Source: Kingdonia uniflora (lineage: Eukaryota > Streptophyta > Magnoliopsida > Ranunculales > Circaeasteraceae). Taken from it: a DNA stretch of 64,000 bases. The translations under genes were made by a program, and so were the position numbers. The notes beneath the pieces were generated by a model. That model was not told the DNA's origin, searched no databases, and saw nothing but the letters and a program-made list of their open reading frames with translations. The DNA lies in NCBI GenBank assembly GCA_014058105.1, contig JACGCM010002435.1:1612001-1676000 (forward strand). Reading direction: 5' to 3'. Shown piece after piece: positions 1 through 14,269 of the stretch (position 1 is its first letter; each line of letters opens with the position of its first letter).

Positions 1-240
1 CATGTAAATATATTATGAATATATAATTACGATAGTAGCTTATGGATTAATTTACAACTTATAACAAACATAAAATAGTGATAGTAGTTAGTAGGATTAA
101 ATAACATGTATAAGAATTGGAAATTTTCTACGTGTTAAGTCAAAAAGTTAATAATCTAAGCAAGAAGTGTTCGTTGAAGTGTCCACACGAGTGTCGGTGT
201 GTCCGAGTGTCCGACACGTTTGGACACGGATTTTTTTAAG

Positions 241-1815
241 AATATGGAGTGTCCATGTTACATAGACTAAAACACTTATCATTTGCAGGAAGGCTTCAGC
301 TTGTTAAGGCAGTGCTTCTTAGTATTCATGTATACTGGATAAATATGTTTATTCATCCCAAATACATATGTGATAAGATTGAATCTATTTGTCTATATGT
401 ATCTGGCATGGGCACCAATCTCTAAAGAAGAGAGTCCCTATTGGCATGGTCTGAAGTCTGATTTCCTTACCAAGAGGGTGGACTTGGCATTAGGAAACTG
501 GTTACTTTGAACCCGGCAGCTGTAATGAGGCCAACAGTTAAAATTGTGTCCAAGGAGAAAGGTATATGGGCTAGCTGGGTTATTGCCATTCTGTTGAAAG
601 GCAAATGTTTCTGGAGCATAAAGATCCTAGGGACTGTTCATGGGGATGGAGAATGGTTCTTTGAGAGAAAGCTAAAAGCTTCACTTTGCACCTTATAGGC
701 AGTGGGGGGAGCTACAAAGTTCTAGAGAGCTCCCTGGCATTGTATGGGAATTATGATTGATCTCTTTCCTCAAACTCTGAAGGATGACTCCCACATTCAC
801 TTAGATGTCAATGTCTCTAATGTGGTCGACTGGTCGTTGGAGGTAAGTGGAGTATCCCTCATCATCTCTTGAATATTGTGGAGCCTATGGCTTCATCATA
901 GCCTCCGATTGCTCATAGTTCTTATGAGGATGACAAAATAGTGTGGACCCCCAGCCAAAAGAAACTATAATGTGTCCGACACTGGGAGAAGATGAGACTG
1001 GTTAGACCAAAGGAAGAGCAGTTTAAAGTTTGCTGGTCTAAACATGTAGTTCCAATGCATGGTTTCACTACATAGAAGTTGTTTAAAGGCTGCCATGCTA
1101 TACAAGACTACCTTATGCAGAGAAGGATCCTGCCAGCTTCAAATTGCCCTTTCTGTCAGGCCAGTGCTTAGAATAGTGAACATCTGTTCATGGGGTGTAG
1201 TCAAGTGAGGAATGTTTGGTATCCCTAAATGCCACTATAACAGAGTTGCTGTCTCTTTAGACCATGAAACACAATGGGTTAGTAGTCTCCCCAAGTCTGA
1301 GATTAACTTTTGTGTGATGAGTGCTGCTTTTACTGCCTTTATTTATCATGTATACAAGTACATAAACAACATCATTTTCAGAAATGAGAGGTGTCCTTCA
1401 ATGTTGTGTTGAAATTGATTCACTTGATGTTTCCCACAGACTAAGATTATCTTTGAAGAGTACTTTTGGTACTATGAGAGCAAGGGATTTTTGTCATGGC
1501 TGGGATGTCTGTCCTATATTTAGTAATTTACCATCGCCACTCCTAATTTTTGTCAATGGATCCCTCCTGAAGGTGATACAGTTCTTCTAAACACTGATGG
1601 CTCCTACACCGATGACTTAGGAGGCCATCGAGGTATTTTCGTGATTCAAATGGCAGCTGTCTAAGCTGCTTCACTGGTGCTACTGCCCCTCAGTCTGTTA
1701 TTTATCATGAAATACAAGCCATCCCCCTAAGGGTTTGGTTTTTGGGGTTCAAAGAAGGTAAGAGAATTTGTATTGCTACAGATTCTGAGCTTATGATTGC
1801 ATAAAGAATTAATTA
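241..1815 (+). mobile_element. LINE (non-LTR) 3' coding remnant: RT end, zinc knuckle, RNase H
   Basis: Three consecutive segments in shifting frames match the C-terminal half of plant LINE ORF2. From about 285 a reading with RLQLVKAVLLSIHVYW and later EGGLGIRKL is the end of the reverse transcriptase. From about 970 to 1210, a stretch with WSKHVVPMHGFTT and CPFCQASA...SEHLFMGC is the zf-RVT zinc-binding region. From about 1555, LLNTDGSYTD begins an RNase H domain that ends near TDSELMIA at 1800. Stops and frameshifts separate the parts, so it is dead. No ORF1, endonuclease or RT palm is present, as expected for a 5'-truncated LINE copy. It lies on the strand opposite to, and 3' of, the visible proteasome exons, possibly within that gene's intron. 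Confidence 0.85.
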
Positions 1816-1850
1816 ATATGCTGGAGCATAACCATTCCACCGATCAGTGG

Positions 1851-2060
1851 TCAACCCATAGCAGCACTGAAGCCAGTGATCTCCGTTATACCAAACAATT
1901 CGTTTTCCACCACGTTTACATGTAGGCCAGAAACAGCCTCAAAACATAGCACAAGAGCATGCATACTGGCCAATTTGCTTGGGTCATCACCAAAATTCAA
2001 AAACAATACTCGGCGAATTGCAGAGAAATCTCTGGGGTAACTGACTTTGACCGCCCCCAA
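1851..2060 (-). mobile_element. LINE reverse-transcriptase fragment
   Basis: A short open stretch on the minus strand contains DDPSKLASMHALVLCFEAV followed by SGLHVN. This fits the plant LINE RT segment just after the catalytic FADD box, where the usual pattern is L..LL.CFEAVSGL.VN..K. It is on the opposite strand to the LINE remnant at 241-1815 and represents an earlier part of RT, so it is a separate or inverted fragment. No ends or target duplication were recognised. Confidence 0.6.
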
Positions 2061-2641
2061 TCATGCTGAGTATTCTTGGGACATCTTTCGAGTTGGCCGC
2101 AAGTGCCGCTTATCGGAATACAAATACATCAACATCAAAACGCTTCAGTTGTAGTTTAGGAGGATGGCTCCAAACAAGAAAAATGCTTGATTTTGCAAAT
2201 TTCAAGCATTGAGTAACTGCTAATTATTCGAAGCTACTTATAATGGATGCAAAGAATAAAGAAGAAGAATAGTAGCACCTCGTTTAAGAGGCAAAAAGAA
2301 ATCAATAAAAAGAATAATGGTGACTGAGATTAACCCCTAATAACATTAGAAGAAAGCGTGCAGCTCTAATTGAAGCAAAAAAAAACTTACATAATTACAC
2401 AACGAACTGCATAAAATATTCAATACGGATGCGTTTGACCAAAGCATATATAATAAATTTATTCAACTGAAGCTAAGCTTGATAACTAGAGATGGCATGA
2501 TGCTTCTATAAATAGTAGATACTGATTAAGGAAATTAAATCGTAAAATAACTTTTACTTTTTTGTATATTTGTAATAAGGATATCAAGTATCTATCATAC
2601 CAACAACAGAAATCAATACTGGAAGGGTCAGAAGTCAATAC
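2061..2641 (-). other. Intron 5 sequence of the proteasome gene; no exon recognised
   Basis: AT-rich sequence following the splice donor of coding exon 5. I looked here on the minus strand for the next conserved alpha-5 residues (the SRPFGVSLL region and the YYTDPSGT region) and did not find them. The rest of the gene must lie beyond the left edge, or has been lost. Confidence 0.5.
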
Positions 2642-5251
<2,610 letters not shown>

Positions 5252-5375
5252 CTTGAATTAGATTGAGAGATTTGAAATCTGCAAAGGGGAGTACTAAAAT
5301 TAGAAATCTGATAACAATGTTGAGAGTGTAAATTACGAAGAGAGAGAGAGAGAATAAGGGTTTGGAGATTTTACC
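5252..5375 (-). promoter_or_regulatory. 5' leader of the proteasome gene with probable leader intron
   Basis: Upstream of the ATG on the minus strand there is a good acceptor (CCCCTTTGCAG, intron end at 5279) and a good donor (ATAATCAG/GTAAAA, intron start at 5374), predicting a 96-nt intron in the 5' untranslated region. A CT-rich run (GA repeat on the plus strand, about 5340-5353) lies in this intron. This is inferred from splice consensus only. Confidence 0.5.
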
Positions 5376-6789
5376 TGATTATAGTGAGATTGAAGGTTTT
5401 CGAGGTCGAGGTCAATAATGGAAAAAGTTTGCAGTTTTATGCAATTGGCTTGCGGGGCAAGGCAACGATTCTATCACTGGTAAACTTGGTATTAGTTCTC
5501 TTTGTTTCGCCAAATAACGATACGTTGCGGTACTTCAACCCCAATAGGTGTTTGTACTTTGTATGAGTTTGTGGAATTCGCTGAAAATCCAAATTCCATC
5601 AAAATTACGGAACCCGCTGAAAGTTACGATATATATCTCCGTTTGTCGACGGTTGAATTAGTGAAGCTTTCATCTCATAGAGGAATCTATTGGTTAATAA
5701 TTGTCTAAGTCGCCAACCAACTACCTATTGCTCCAATGAGGAGAAACAACCAATACAAATTGTTATGGATTATATGAATTAAGGAAAGAGAGGTAAGAAA
5801 AGTTACCATATTTTATATAAATGTCATGTGACTAGGAAGAAACATCTCAATTGACTTTACAGTAGTTTGGGGATTGACAGTCCACTGTTCATTGATATAT
5901 CAACTGCACAAAAAAAAATGTTTTCTCAAAAACCTCAACTTCGACGAGCAATAGCAAGAAAGGTGTATATAGCTACTTTTGAGTATGTTTTAAGCTGCCT
6001 AAAACTATAAATAAATAAAAACAAAGTGAGTTTGAAAGGCTATTATAAGGAAGACATTAACATACTTAAATGGTCATATAGAAAATATATCTCAAAATAA
6101 AATAAAATACAAGGATATAGAGGAATTATTACGTCAAAGTTATTCCTTGGTAACTACTATAAATTTTGTTTGTGTGAGAGGGTGGGGGTGTGACTCTCCT
6201 CGGTACTAACTGGCACCAAATACACTAGTTGTGCTGGATTGCGTGGTGGTGGCTTCAATCTTCATGGTGTCCACAGATCGTATATATGGTTGAACTAATT
6301 GGATATAATCATGAGTGAGAAATCAAAATGATGCAGTTAGTGTGAGATTAAATATAGGATAGGCAACAAGAAAATATCCTTGGGTGATATTGGTTGAGTG
6401 TCAACATCATCCTTCATTAATGTAACCCAAATTTACACATAATTGTTAGACGTATAAGGTGTTTGAACGATCATGAGATACGTCAAGTAGCAACCCTATA
6501 GAAAAGAGGAATAAATAGAAGATAATCCTTATTTAACCAAGTATCTTAAAAAGAGAGAAGCGGTGTGGGGATTAAAAATATGAGGCTTTTTAAGGCAGAA
6601 TTAGAATGCTTTAAGACCATGATCAATAGAAGAAAAAAAATAAGAAAATGAAGAAGGAGAAAACAAAAGATAGACTAATTTATTAGCCTCCATATGTTAT
6701 ATATAATGAATAAAGTGATTTAACATTTTTTATAAATATAAACATGCAATAATGGGATGTTAGCAATGTCCTAGCCTTTCCAAAATATT
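5376..6789. other. Intergenic, no gene recognised
   Basis: AT-rich sequence between the proteasome promoter and the decayed copia element. Short ORFs at 5384-5708 have no recognisable domain and overlap the presumed upstream region of the proteasome gene. The right part (about 6150-6789) could be the decayed 3' LTR of the minus-strand copia element, but I cannot align it to a partner. Confidence 0.5.
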
Positions 6790-7730
6790 CATCTTCAGCG
6801 TCAGTTTTTTGTCAATTTCACTTAATCCCATCCTAGTGCCTTTGGGCAGGTGCGTAACTATAGCGAGCCAAATGGTTCACTGCGAATGAGATGTCGGGTA
6901 TAGCAAAGGATTAATAACTCCTAGATATGGCACCTCGGGCCCTTGTTCACATCCAATGAACAGACAATCATAAGTGTCATGGAATTGTGTGTTGTATCCG
7001 TACTGAAATATTTAATGATTCTTTCGGTATACGTCGCCTGGTGTGCAAGTATGTCACTTTCAAAATGTTCAATCTGTAAACTGAAACAAAATTTAATCTT
7101 CCCAAGGTTTTTCATTTTGAATTCCTTCCCAAGCTATTTGTCGACTCTCGCAATTTCCCTTGGAGTTCATTTATGTACACTACAATGATGGCAAAACTAT
7201 TATATGTTTTCTTAATAAAAACACATGGACATATATGACTATATGGAAAACCCTCGGCCTTCAAATAATTAGTCAACCTATCATGCCACATGAGCCCTGA
7301 ATGTTTCAAACCGTACAGTGACTTATCCAATTTTATTACGTAAACACCCCGTGTGCGGGGCATTATTGCTTTCAGAAGCTTAAACCCCTTGGGCAGCTTC
7401 ATGTAGATTTTCATATCTAATTTCCCATATAGATATTGGGTAACTACATCCATAATATGCATGTCTAACTCATTCTCAACGACTGATAGACTGATCAAGT
7501 AACGAAACATTATAGCGTTCATTACTGAAAAGTAGGTTTTATCGCAATCGATGCTAGGTCTCTGAGAAAAACCCTAAACAACTAATCTTGATTTGTACCT
7601 AATAATGTCTTCATGTTCATTGCGTTTCTATACGAATGCTCATTTATACCCGACAAGCTTGATGTCATTATGCATATGGACTATTGGTCCAAACACCTCG
7701 CATTTAGCTAGTGAACTAAACTTAACATTG
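6790..7730 (-). pseudogene. Copia reverse transcriptase and RT-RNase H junction, degenerate
   Basis: The minus-strand reading contains YKSRLVV*GFSQRPSIDC, then VENELDMHIMDVVTQYLYG, IYMKLPKGFK, LDKSLYGLKHSG, CPCVFIKK and IIVVYINEL, which is the damaged form of the catalytic VVYVDDL box (second Asp lost). A second open piece (7115-6921) has KIKFCFSLQIEH, the usual segment after the catalytic box. Beyond it, PYLGVI...HLPKGTR matches the junction that precedes RNase H. Frame breaks occur near 7112 and 6920. The loss of the YVDD aspartate and the stops rule out activity. Confidence 0.85.
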
Positions 7731-7759
7731 ATCGCAGAAACCTACTATGACCAATTTGT

Positions 7760-9240
7760 ATAACTTCTATATTTATCTACAGTGAGTGGTTTTGGATCAT
7801 CATCCTCGATGGCAAGCGCAACAACAAAGGTGAATATGTTGTCAACAACTACTTCTAAACGGTCTGACATGGTGTCATTACTAACAAAGTTAATTGAGAT
7901 CTCGCGATTATCATGCACATATATGTGTCTCGATGGGTTTGTTACATAATGTGTCTCGTGGATGCGTAACTACTATATCCATGTCAATGGGAGGTTCCAT
8001 TATGGGCGAACCAACTACACCGTTAGTTTTTTCTTTTCTCGTACGCTATTTTTTAACCCCCGGCTCAGTGTCTCTTTTACAGTGGGGCATCCTCACGTGA
8101 AGTGGGGTTTAGATTTATTTGCGCGGCGCATACTAGTTCCCTAAACATCCATTAGTGCATGTGCATTACTTGTAGGTACATACACCTTGGTTACTTTTTC
8201 ACCATCGTTAAATGTATACGGCTATTCATCGGCGATCTGTTGCAAGTGTAGAATCCGTTGTACTTCTTTTTCACCCTAATTGGTCATGAGATTTAGATGA
8301 AATAGCGATGGTGCTTTCCAATTAATCTTGGAAACATCCTTAGTATTAATTGTCATATGTCCCCCCAATGCTGGGAATATCATCTAATCAAAGTGATAAT
8401 ATACGAATCTCACGGTAAATACATCGTCGGTTGTTGGTTCCAAGTATCGAATAATAGATGGTGAATCATAACCCACGTATATACATAGCCGACGTTAGAG
8501 TCTCATCTTCATACGATGAGGCGGTATGACCGATACCTGTATAAAACATGTAAATGTTCGCAGATGAGCAACATTGGGCTCGTTCCCGGTTACTAGTTGC
8601 TTTGGAGAATATTGATTGTCCATTGTCAGACATATTCTAATCAAGGCGGCAACATGTAGAATTGCATAGCCCCACACAGTTGCCGAAAGCTATAATCATA
8701 ATAAGAGTGGCCTAACGATAAGTTGTAATCGCTTGATTAGACTCTTCACCATCCCATTATGGATAGGGACATGGTGTACTAGATGCTTGGTATCTATCCC
8801 ATTAGCAGTACGATAATCAACAAAAGCTTTGGATGTGCACTCACTTGCTCCATCAAATCTCATAGATTTGATCGGGTGATCTGGAAAATGTGTTCGTAAT
8901 CGTATAATCTAAGCAATTAAGCATGGAAATGTCATATTCTTAGAAAATAATAGGCAAATGTCTGACCATCTCGCAGATACATCAATTAAGACCATGTAGT
9001 ATTTAAACAGGTCATTATGTAGATGGATAAGTCCACATATATCTCTATGAATACGTTATAGAAAGGCAGGAAACTCTCACTCCACCTTGGTCTCTTACTT
9101 GGTTGGACAATTAGTTTTCCTTGAGTATAGACGTTGCATGTACAATCTTGCAGTACTCATATCTTATCTCCTATCCATGAATGTTTAGAAGTATTATTGA
9201 TAATCTTCCTCATCATCCGTATTCTAGTCCAAAACGATCA
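7760..9240 (-). pseudogene. Copia integrase and pol linker, degenerate
   Basis: In minus-strand order: an integrase N-terminal part with ERIHGDICG-like spacing (read IHRDICGLIHLHND), YYMVLIDVSARWSDICLL, then IRLRTHFPDHPIKSMRFDG followed by SECTSKAF, HHVPIHNGM and SLIKRLQLI, i.e. the D-D-E core with the DNA triplet altered to DGA. An open piece at 8677-8495 (WGYAILHVAALIR ... SPKQLV) and the following YVGYDSPSIIRYLEP give the conserved C-terminal region. The linker to RT holds LEVQRI-type residues near 8260. Stops are scattered throughout. Confidence 0.85.
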
Positions 9241-9660
9241 TGCCAAATCCTAAACATGTTCTCTTTTAACGAATTTTTTTTAGTGATTGTATATGATTTG
9301 ACGAGCCTGAAAACTGTAGAATAAAGCCACGAGGCATACTTGGACACCGATCTAATATGATTTCTTGACCTTTAGACGAATAGGTGATACACAAAAATGT
9401 TATCATCACCCCCTATTATTTTTTCTTGATAACCGTTATCGTGTATATTCCTAAAGCTGAGTAAATTCCTATTGGACTTACTAGCATACAAGCAGACTTA
9501 ATACCTAGTATTGTAATGTAAGGGAGTAATAGTATGGCACTCCTCGAGCCCTCTATGATATTGGTAGACCTAGTCACAGTTCCTAACATACGAGGTCAAA
9601 GACAAGAAGTACTTTCAATCCTATGAAATCGAGTGTATGGTACAATGGTTAATCAAAAAG
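9240..9660 (-). pseudogene. Copia protease / GAG-pre-integrase region, degenerate
   Basis: The minus-strand reading has NRNLLSFRNIHDNGY about 70 codons upstream of integrase, the typical RRNLLSF.DI..NGYH block that ends the protease region of this copia type, then a tail ending LYSTVFRLVKSY before integrase. The protease DSG(A) box itself is not clear; the readable start is near 9650, where the interrupting LTR-like insert begins. Confidence 0.65.
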
Positions 9661-9722
9661 TTGTTGTGACTCATTCGATTATCAATCAATGCCCTATGAC
9701 CAGACCGATCCATTGGGCTACC

Positions 9723-10300
9723 TGATAAGTGCCAAAATATTACATTTTAAAGCACCTAAAGCAAGTTATTTTAGCCATCCTACGTTATTAATAAGTGTGA
9801 CTAATGAATATGTTTTATATTTTCAGAATTCTAGACCCTATAACAAAACTTGGTACAAAACAAGAGTTAAAAGCCTTAAGAAGCCTTCTATTTATATTCC
9901 TTATTCCAGATGCTAGCTAAGGAGCAAAAGCACTGCTGAAACATAATAGATCCAGCATAAAGCTACACCAAGTGTCAGAGACAAAGGTCTAGTAGTACAT
10001 ACAGTTCCGCAGTCTCCACGTAATGACCAAAATACATTCTGCACGATTCAGGATGACATGGCCATATCTAATCCAATTTTTACATCTAAAGAAGCCCAAA
10101 AGAAGATTATTCAAAGATAAAGCCCAGATGCTACCACAGACCCACAAACGTGAGTTAGGAAGCCTTAGAAGGCCAGCATTCGTGGGTGTACAGGGTTACT
10201 TGGTCCCAAAGTTTTTAACAGAGTTACTCGTATGCCCTTTGTACATCAGAAGTAGAAGAAAATAAAGAAAAACTCAGTTTTGTTTGTATCCCTCCTTTTT
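9723..10300 (+). mobile_element. LTR-like insert inside the copia element (possible solo LTR)
   Basis: The segment interrupts the copia element between gag and protease. It begins TGATAAGTGCCAAAATATTA, a start I associate with LTRs of plant Ty3/gypsy families, and contains an AATAAAG-type signal near 10263. Two short ORFs (9689-9916, 10023-10265) have no recognisable domain. No target duplication could be fixed: CTACC precedes position 9723, and a CTACC inside the segment at 10131 is not preceded by CA. The right border is approximate. Confidence 0.4.
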
Positions 10301-10304
10301 ATTG

Positions 10305-10975
10305 GAATTTGGAAATTTGTCGAAAAAAAATATATATCCCCCATTGCCTTTCCATTCTTGCGTCTCTGACTGCATTTGTTATTTCCATGAAACTAAACAT
10401 TATTTGAGACGCATCTCATGATTCTTCATCAGGAGTTCATCGTTCTGCTATGAGTGTCTGAATCAAGGTTTCACGAGTCAAAATGTTTTTTCGCCTATAT
10501 TGTCTCTGGAGCGCAACATTGTTCGCTTGGAAATTAGATAAAGTCTTATTTATTATTTAAGCATTATTGACTTTCTTCTCACACAACTCAAGTATAAAAT
10601 TGATTTTATGGACTGCTGAATTGTAGTTAGCCATAGTTCTAAAATCTTTGAACTAAAGGTTATTCTACTTGTGGGTTGCTACAGGTAGCATAATGCTCTT
10701 TTGCTGATGAAAACGTCCCTTCAAGCTAGCCCATAAGTCACCTAGCTCAACCTTGTTGAGATCTTCCAACTTCAATTCATCCTGGATGTAATGATAGAGA
10801 TAGAACAAAGGCTTTGCTTTGTCAATGGGTGCTTCAGTGCTGGAAATGATGATGGTCTTCTCAAGACCCTAAGACTTTAGATTCAAGTCAACATCAATGC
10901 ACCAGGTAAGGTTGTTAGATCTAGTGAGCAGCAACCTATTAAATTCAGTGATCTTGAGTTTGTACACATTTACTA
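10305..10975 (-). pseudogene. Copia gag, degenerate
   Basis: The minus-strand reading includes LTWCIDVDLNLKS, KAKPLFYLYHYIQDELKLED, DLWASLKGTF, then in another frame FRTMANYNSAVHKI, QANNVALQRQYR and NDELLMKNHEMRLK. This is the order found in plant copia gag polyproteins (LTW...D...KAKA..FLRHH... LW..L..RF ... YNSA..RI ... NNELLMKNH). At least three frame changes and several stops are present. The zinc-knuckle region expected next is missing, replaced by the insert to its left. Confidence 0.8.
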
Positions 10976-11930
10976 TACAAAAAATGTAGATCTAATTAGT
11001 AACAATTCTTAATAAATATTTTAAATGCATATAAAACAAATCATAATACTTAGAATAAAAGAAAAATAAATGATTATCTATCATACTATTAGTTTGAACC
11101 TCGTTCACTATTCTTAAACTCATGAAATTCTTCTTAAGTGTTAAAATCCCAAATCTATCGCATAAATTGGTGATCTTAACCTTGGAAGTGCATTTTAATA
11201 GATTCTTAGCCAAGTTACTATTCAAAACAATTTGATCTTGTAATCCTTATCTAACTACTAAAAAAGCTACTAGGGTGTTCTACATCCCATAGTTCTATAA
11301 GGTTTATATATTCTAGCCAAATGACACATTTACTACGAATATAAAAGTTATTAGATGTTTAGCAAACAAGTAGTTTAATTCCTAAACTTTGCTCAGTTCT
11401 AAAGATAGGTAGATTAAGCCTGTCTTGAACTAATAATCTAAAAGTATTAAGAGGTTGTTATTATTGTTTTTATACTTCTAGATGTTATCAGGTAATATTT
11501 AACTACACCTAGATATGAAAAGATAGTTCCCCAGAAGCCATATTTTTAGAAACAAGACTATGTCAATTCTCAATTAATCCCCAAGTAATGTATATGATAT
11601 TAAAGATATTCGGTTATGACTCTTAGTCGTATCTGAATTAGTCTTTGGTTTCGTGTTATCGCTGATCCTTGATCATAATAACTAGTATCCTAGAGGCATA
11701 TGATATTTTAATATCCTATTTAGCTATTGTAAGGTATTAAACGAGTTTTTTTGTTTTGTTTTTATGTGTAATGTAAGCATATTTTTAATAAATTTCTTAT
11801 GATAATGTATAATAGAAGTAGGGAATCATAAAACAAAGAAAGATGAGAGGCATAAACCATCTAAGAACTACTACAAAAAACCTATAATACTTTGCATCGG
11901 GGCCTTCAATGTTGTGAATGAAGTTTGGCC
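10976..11930. other. No gene recognised
   Basis: Very AT-rich sequence to the right of the copia gag remnant, probably its 5' leader and decayed 5' LTR. An ORF at 10992-11225 (minus) has no domain. A tRNA-Met primer site expected just upstream of gag was not found. The last five bases, TGGCC at 11926-11930, are the left target duplication of the next element. Confidence 0.5.
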
Positions 11931-12525
11931 TGTTAAGGGTGAACTCAAATTATCAAAGTCGTTCAAAAGAGAATGTATATCGTTCGAACGAGATGGTAGT
12001 TTGCTATATTGGATACTTGAACTGAAGAACTCGTTTGAACGAGACTTGATATTGTTCGAACGAGATGTATATTTTCTAGGGCTGGAAACCTTGTATCGTC
12101 GAAGTCGTTTGAACTAGCTTAGAGTCGTTCGAACGAGATGTGCGTAGGCTGGTTTTAGAAGTTCTTCTAGGACGTTGAGTTTGCCTCGAGATCCGTTATA
12201 TTTAGAATTAGTCCTCTAAGTATAAAAAGGGGACTTAGGTTATTTGTTAGCCTAATCTTTTTCTGAGAATTTAATTCTAGATACCTAGGATTTGAAAGAC
12301 TCTATTACAAAGTTTGAGAAGCTTGGAGAAGATCGTGTGTAACCTTTTTGATCATAGTAGATTGTTCGCGGGGAGTGGTTTTTATCCGTAAGGCTTTTCC
12401 AATTCCCTCTTCCAAGAAAATACTTGTCTCTTTTTTTATTTTTTGTTCTATTTATTTCTTGATTCGGCGTATTCTGTCTATCGTTCTTTGCATAAAAGAG
12501 AGAGTAGCTACCCCGATTCTCAATA
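11931..12525 (+). repeat. 5' LTR of the plus-strand copia element
   Basis: Aligns along its length with 15835-16485, beginning TGTTAAGGGTGAACTC and ending CTCAATA. The left half holds repeated copies of a palindromic motif, TCGTTCGAACGA, and diverged forms of it (at about 11965, 11983, 12035, 12053, 12108, 12125). A TATA box, TATAAAAAGG, is at 12220. It is 56 bp shorter than the 3' LTR, mostly because of fewer copies of the motif. Confidence 0.93.
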
Positions 12526-12527
12526 AT

Positions 12528-12537
12528 TGGTATCAGA
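12528..12537 (+). promoter_or_regulatory. Primer binding site, initiator tRNA-Met type
   Basis: TGGTATCAGA starts two bases after the 5' LTR and matches the first ten bases of the standard plant retroelement site (TGGTATCAGAGC) complementary to the 3' end of initiator tRNA-Met. The next two bases have mutated. Confidence 0.9.
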
Positions 12538-12570
12538 ATACTTGTTATAGGGCTTGTGTGGTGAAGAGCG

Positions 12571-13240
12571 ATGACAGATCAAAAGAAATTAAAGATCACG
12601 AACTTCAATAGTTCGAATTTTGGAGTGTAAAAGATGCAGATAGAAGATTACCTCTATCAGAAGGATCTTGACTTACCACTGGGTGGAGTTGAGATAAAGC
12701 CAATATATTATAATGCTGCTAAGTGGGCGTGATTGGATAACAAGGCTCTTGGAATCGTTAGGTTATCGCTATCATCTCAAATTCTACATATGATCTCCAA
12801 AGTTACGACAATGAAGAATTTGATGAAGATAAGAGTATACGCAATATTACTGGAAAGGGAAACGTTAGGTTGAGCTTGTCTTTGGGGGTGACGTTGGTTT
12901 TGAAGAATGTGCGACTTGTACCCAAATTGGGGCGTTTATCTTGGTTAGCCAATTGGCAGATGATAGTGGATATGTAAGTATCTCAACCTTCTGGAAGGTT
13001 ACAAAGGGAGCTATAGTAGTAGCTCGAGGCTTTAGACAAGGACTGTTGTATACAATACAAAGCATAATTTCTACTATTTGTGCAATCCCTCCAGGGATTA
13101 ATATAAGTACTTGTTACAAACGGCTAAGACACATGAGTAAAAAAGGGATGAAGATGATGGTAACAAAGGGAAAGCTAAAGGGTCATGATGAGGTTGATCT
13201 TAAGTTTTGTAAAGAGTATGTTCTTACGAAGTAGAAGAAT
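12571..13240 (+). pseudogene. Copia gag (internally deleted) and GAG-pre-integrase, degenerate
   Basis: The start MTDQKKLKITNFNSSNF, with MQIEDYLYQKDLDLPL and DNKALGIVRLSLSS, is a gag N-terminus. Soon after (near 12855) the reading jumps to the end of the protease region (NVRLVPKLGR, SQLADDSGY), so most of gag, the zinc knuckle and the protease active site have been deleted. The piece at 12941-13234 is a GAG-pre-integrase domain with WKVTKGAIVVARG and RLRHMSKKGMKMM and the CKEYVLTK box before integrase. Confidence 0.8.
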
Positions 13241-13970
13241 GTCAGCTTTAAAATAACTGAAAGATCAAGGAAACTAGGAAAGCTAGATCTTGTTCATACA
13301 GATGTTTGGGGGCCAACCAAGGTATCTTCTCTTGGTGGTTTTCATTATTACATTTCTTTCATTGATGATGCTACTCGTAAACTGTGGGTCTACTTTATGA
13401 AAAACAAATTAGATGTATTCGATAAATTTATGAAGTGGAGGGCTTTAGTTGAAAATAAAACTGGCTTAAAACTGAAGTCTCTTAGGTTGGATAACGGGTG
13501 CGAATACTGTAGTGATGAGTTTGATGATTTTTACGTATCAAACGGGATTAGGCAATAGAAGACTATTCTTGGAACACCGCAACAAAATGGTATTACAAAA
13601 TGCATGAACTAAACCATAAACAAAAGAGCAAGGAGTATGAGACTCAATGCTAGATTGCCAAAATGTTTTTTAGCGGATGCGGTTAGTATGACGACATACT
13701 TGGTTAACAGAGGGCCTTTAACGGCTTTGAACTTTGGACTTCCTAAATAAGCATAGAACGGTAAAGAGGTAAACATTTCTTACTTGCGTATTTTTGGTTG
13801 TACCTCATATGTGCTTGATAATTTAGATACAAGGACAAAGTTAGATGTAAAGTTGACAAAGTGTATATTCATTAGATATGGTGGTGATGAGTTTGGGTAC
13901 CGATTTTGGGATGTAAAGAATTGAAAAGTCATCCGGAGCCATAATGTTACATTAAACGAGAAAGTTTTGT
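13240..13970 (+). pseudogene. Copia integrase, degenerate
   Basis: Contains LDLVHTDVWGPTKVSSLGG (first catalytic Asp), FIDDATRKLWVYFMK, LKLKSLRLDNGCEYCSDEF (second Asp), then GTPQQNGITKCMN, where the catalytic Glu has become Lys. Downstream, YLVNRGPLTALNF, YLRIFGCTSYV, and GGDEFGYRFWD give the C-terminal region. Stops include those near 13556, 13608, 13748 and 13922. Confidence 0.88.
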
Positions 13971-14269
13971 ATAAAGACTATAAAGTACATATGGAAAGGA
14001 ATCGAAGTGAAGCAGTAAAAAGTGTTGACATTGAAGTTGAATCCTATCAAGTGGTTGATGAAGAAGTTGTGGTTGAGTCTGATGCACCGGATCAAGACGA
14101 GGAACCTAATGATCTAGACATTCCAATAACAATTCGAAAGGAGCCGAGAATTACAAAAGTTTTGGCTAGGAACATTAACTCCCTAAATCACTTGTCACTT
14201 ACGGATGGTGGTGAACTAGAAAGTTACAAGGATGCTTTAGATGAGGAAGCCAAGAGCAAGTAGAAGCTT

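Larger units (their letters stand above)
6790..10975 (-). mobile_element. Decayed Ty1/copia retrotransposon, interrupted by another insert
   Basis: Reading the minus strand from right to left gives the copia order gag (10975-10305), protease and GAG-pre-integrase (9660-9240), integrase (9240-8460), linker (8460-7760), reverse transcriptase and the start of the RNase H region (7730-6790). Order and strand are consistent with one element. Many stops and frameshifts make it non-functional. A foreign segment at about 9723-10300 separates gag from protease. LTRs were not paired and no target duplication was found, so the outer limits are those of the recognised coding remnants only. Confidence 0.85.

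Noticed and set aside
180..232. Cluster of GTGTCCGA/TGTCGGTG/CCGACACG words
   Set aside because: Short and locally palindromic, but there is no partner copy or end structure; a single similar GTGTCCGACAC at 971 is not enough to call a mobile element.
1851..2060. LINE fragments on both strands considered as one twin-priming inversion
   Set aside because: In a twin-priming event the inverted 5' part should sit upstream of the 3' part; here it lies downstream of RNase H.
5384..5708. Two overlapping plus-strand ORFs next to the proteasome promoter
   Set aside because: They are 60-68 codons long, have no domain, and lie in the upstream region of a minus-strand gene; expected by chance.
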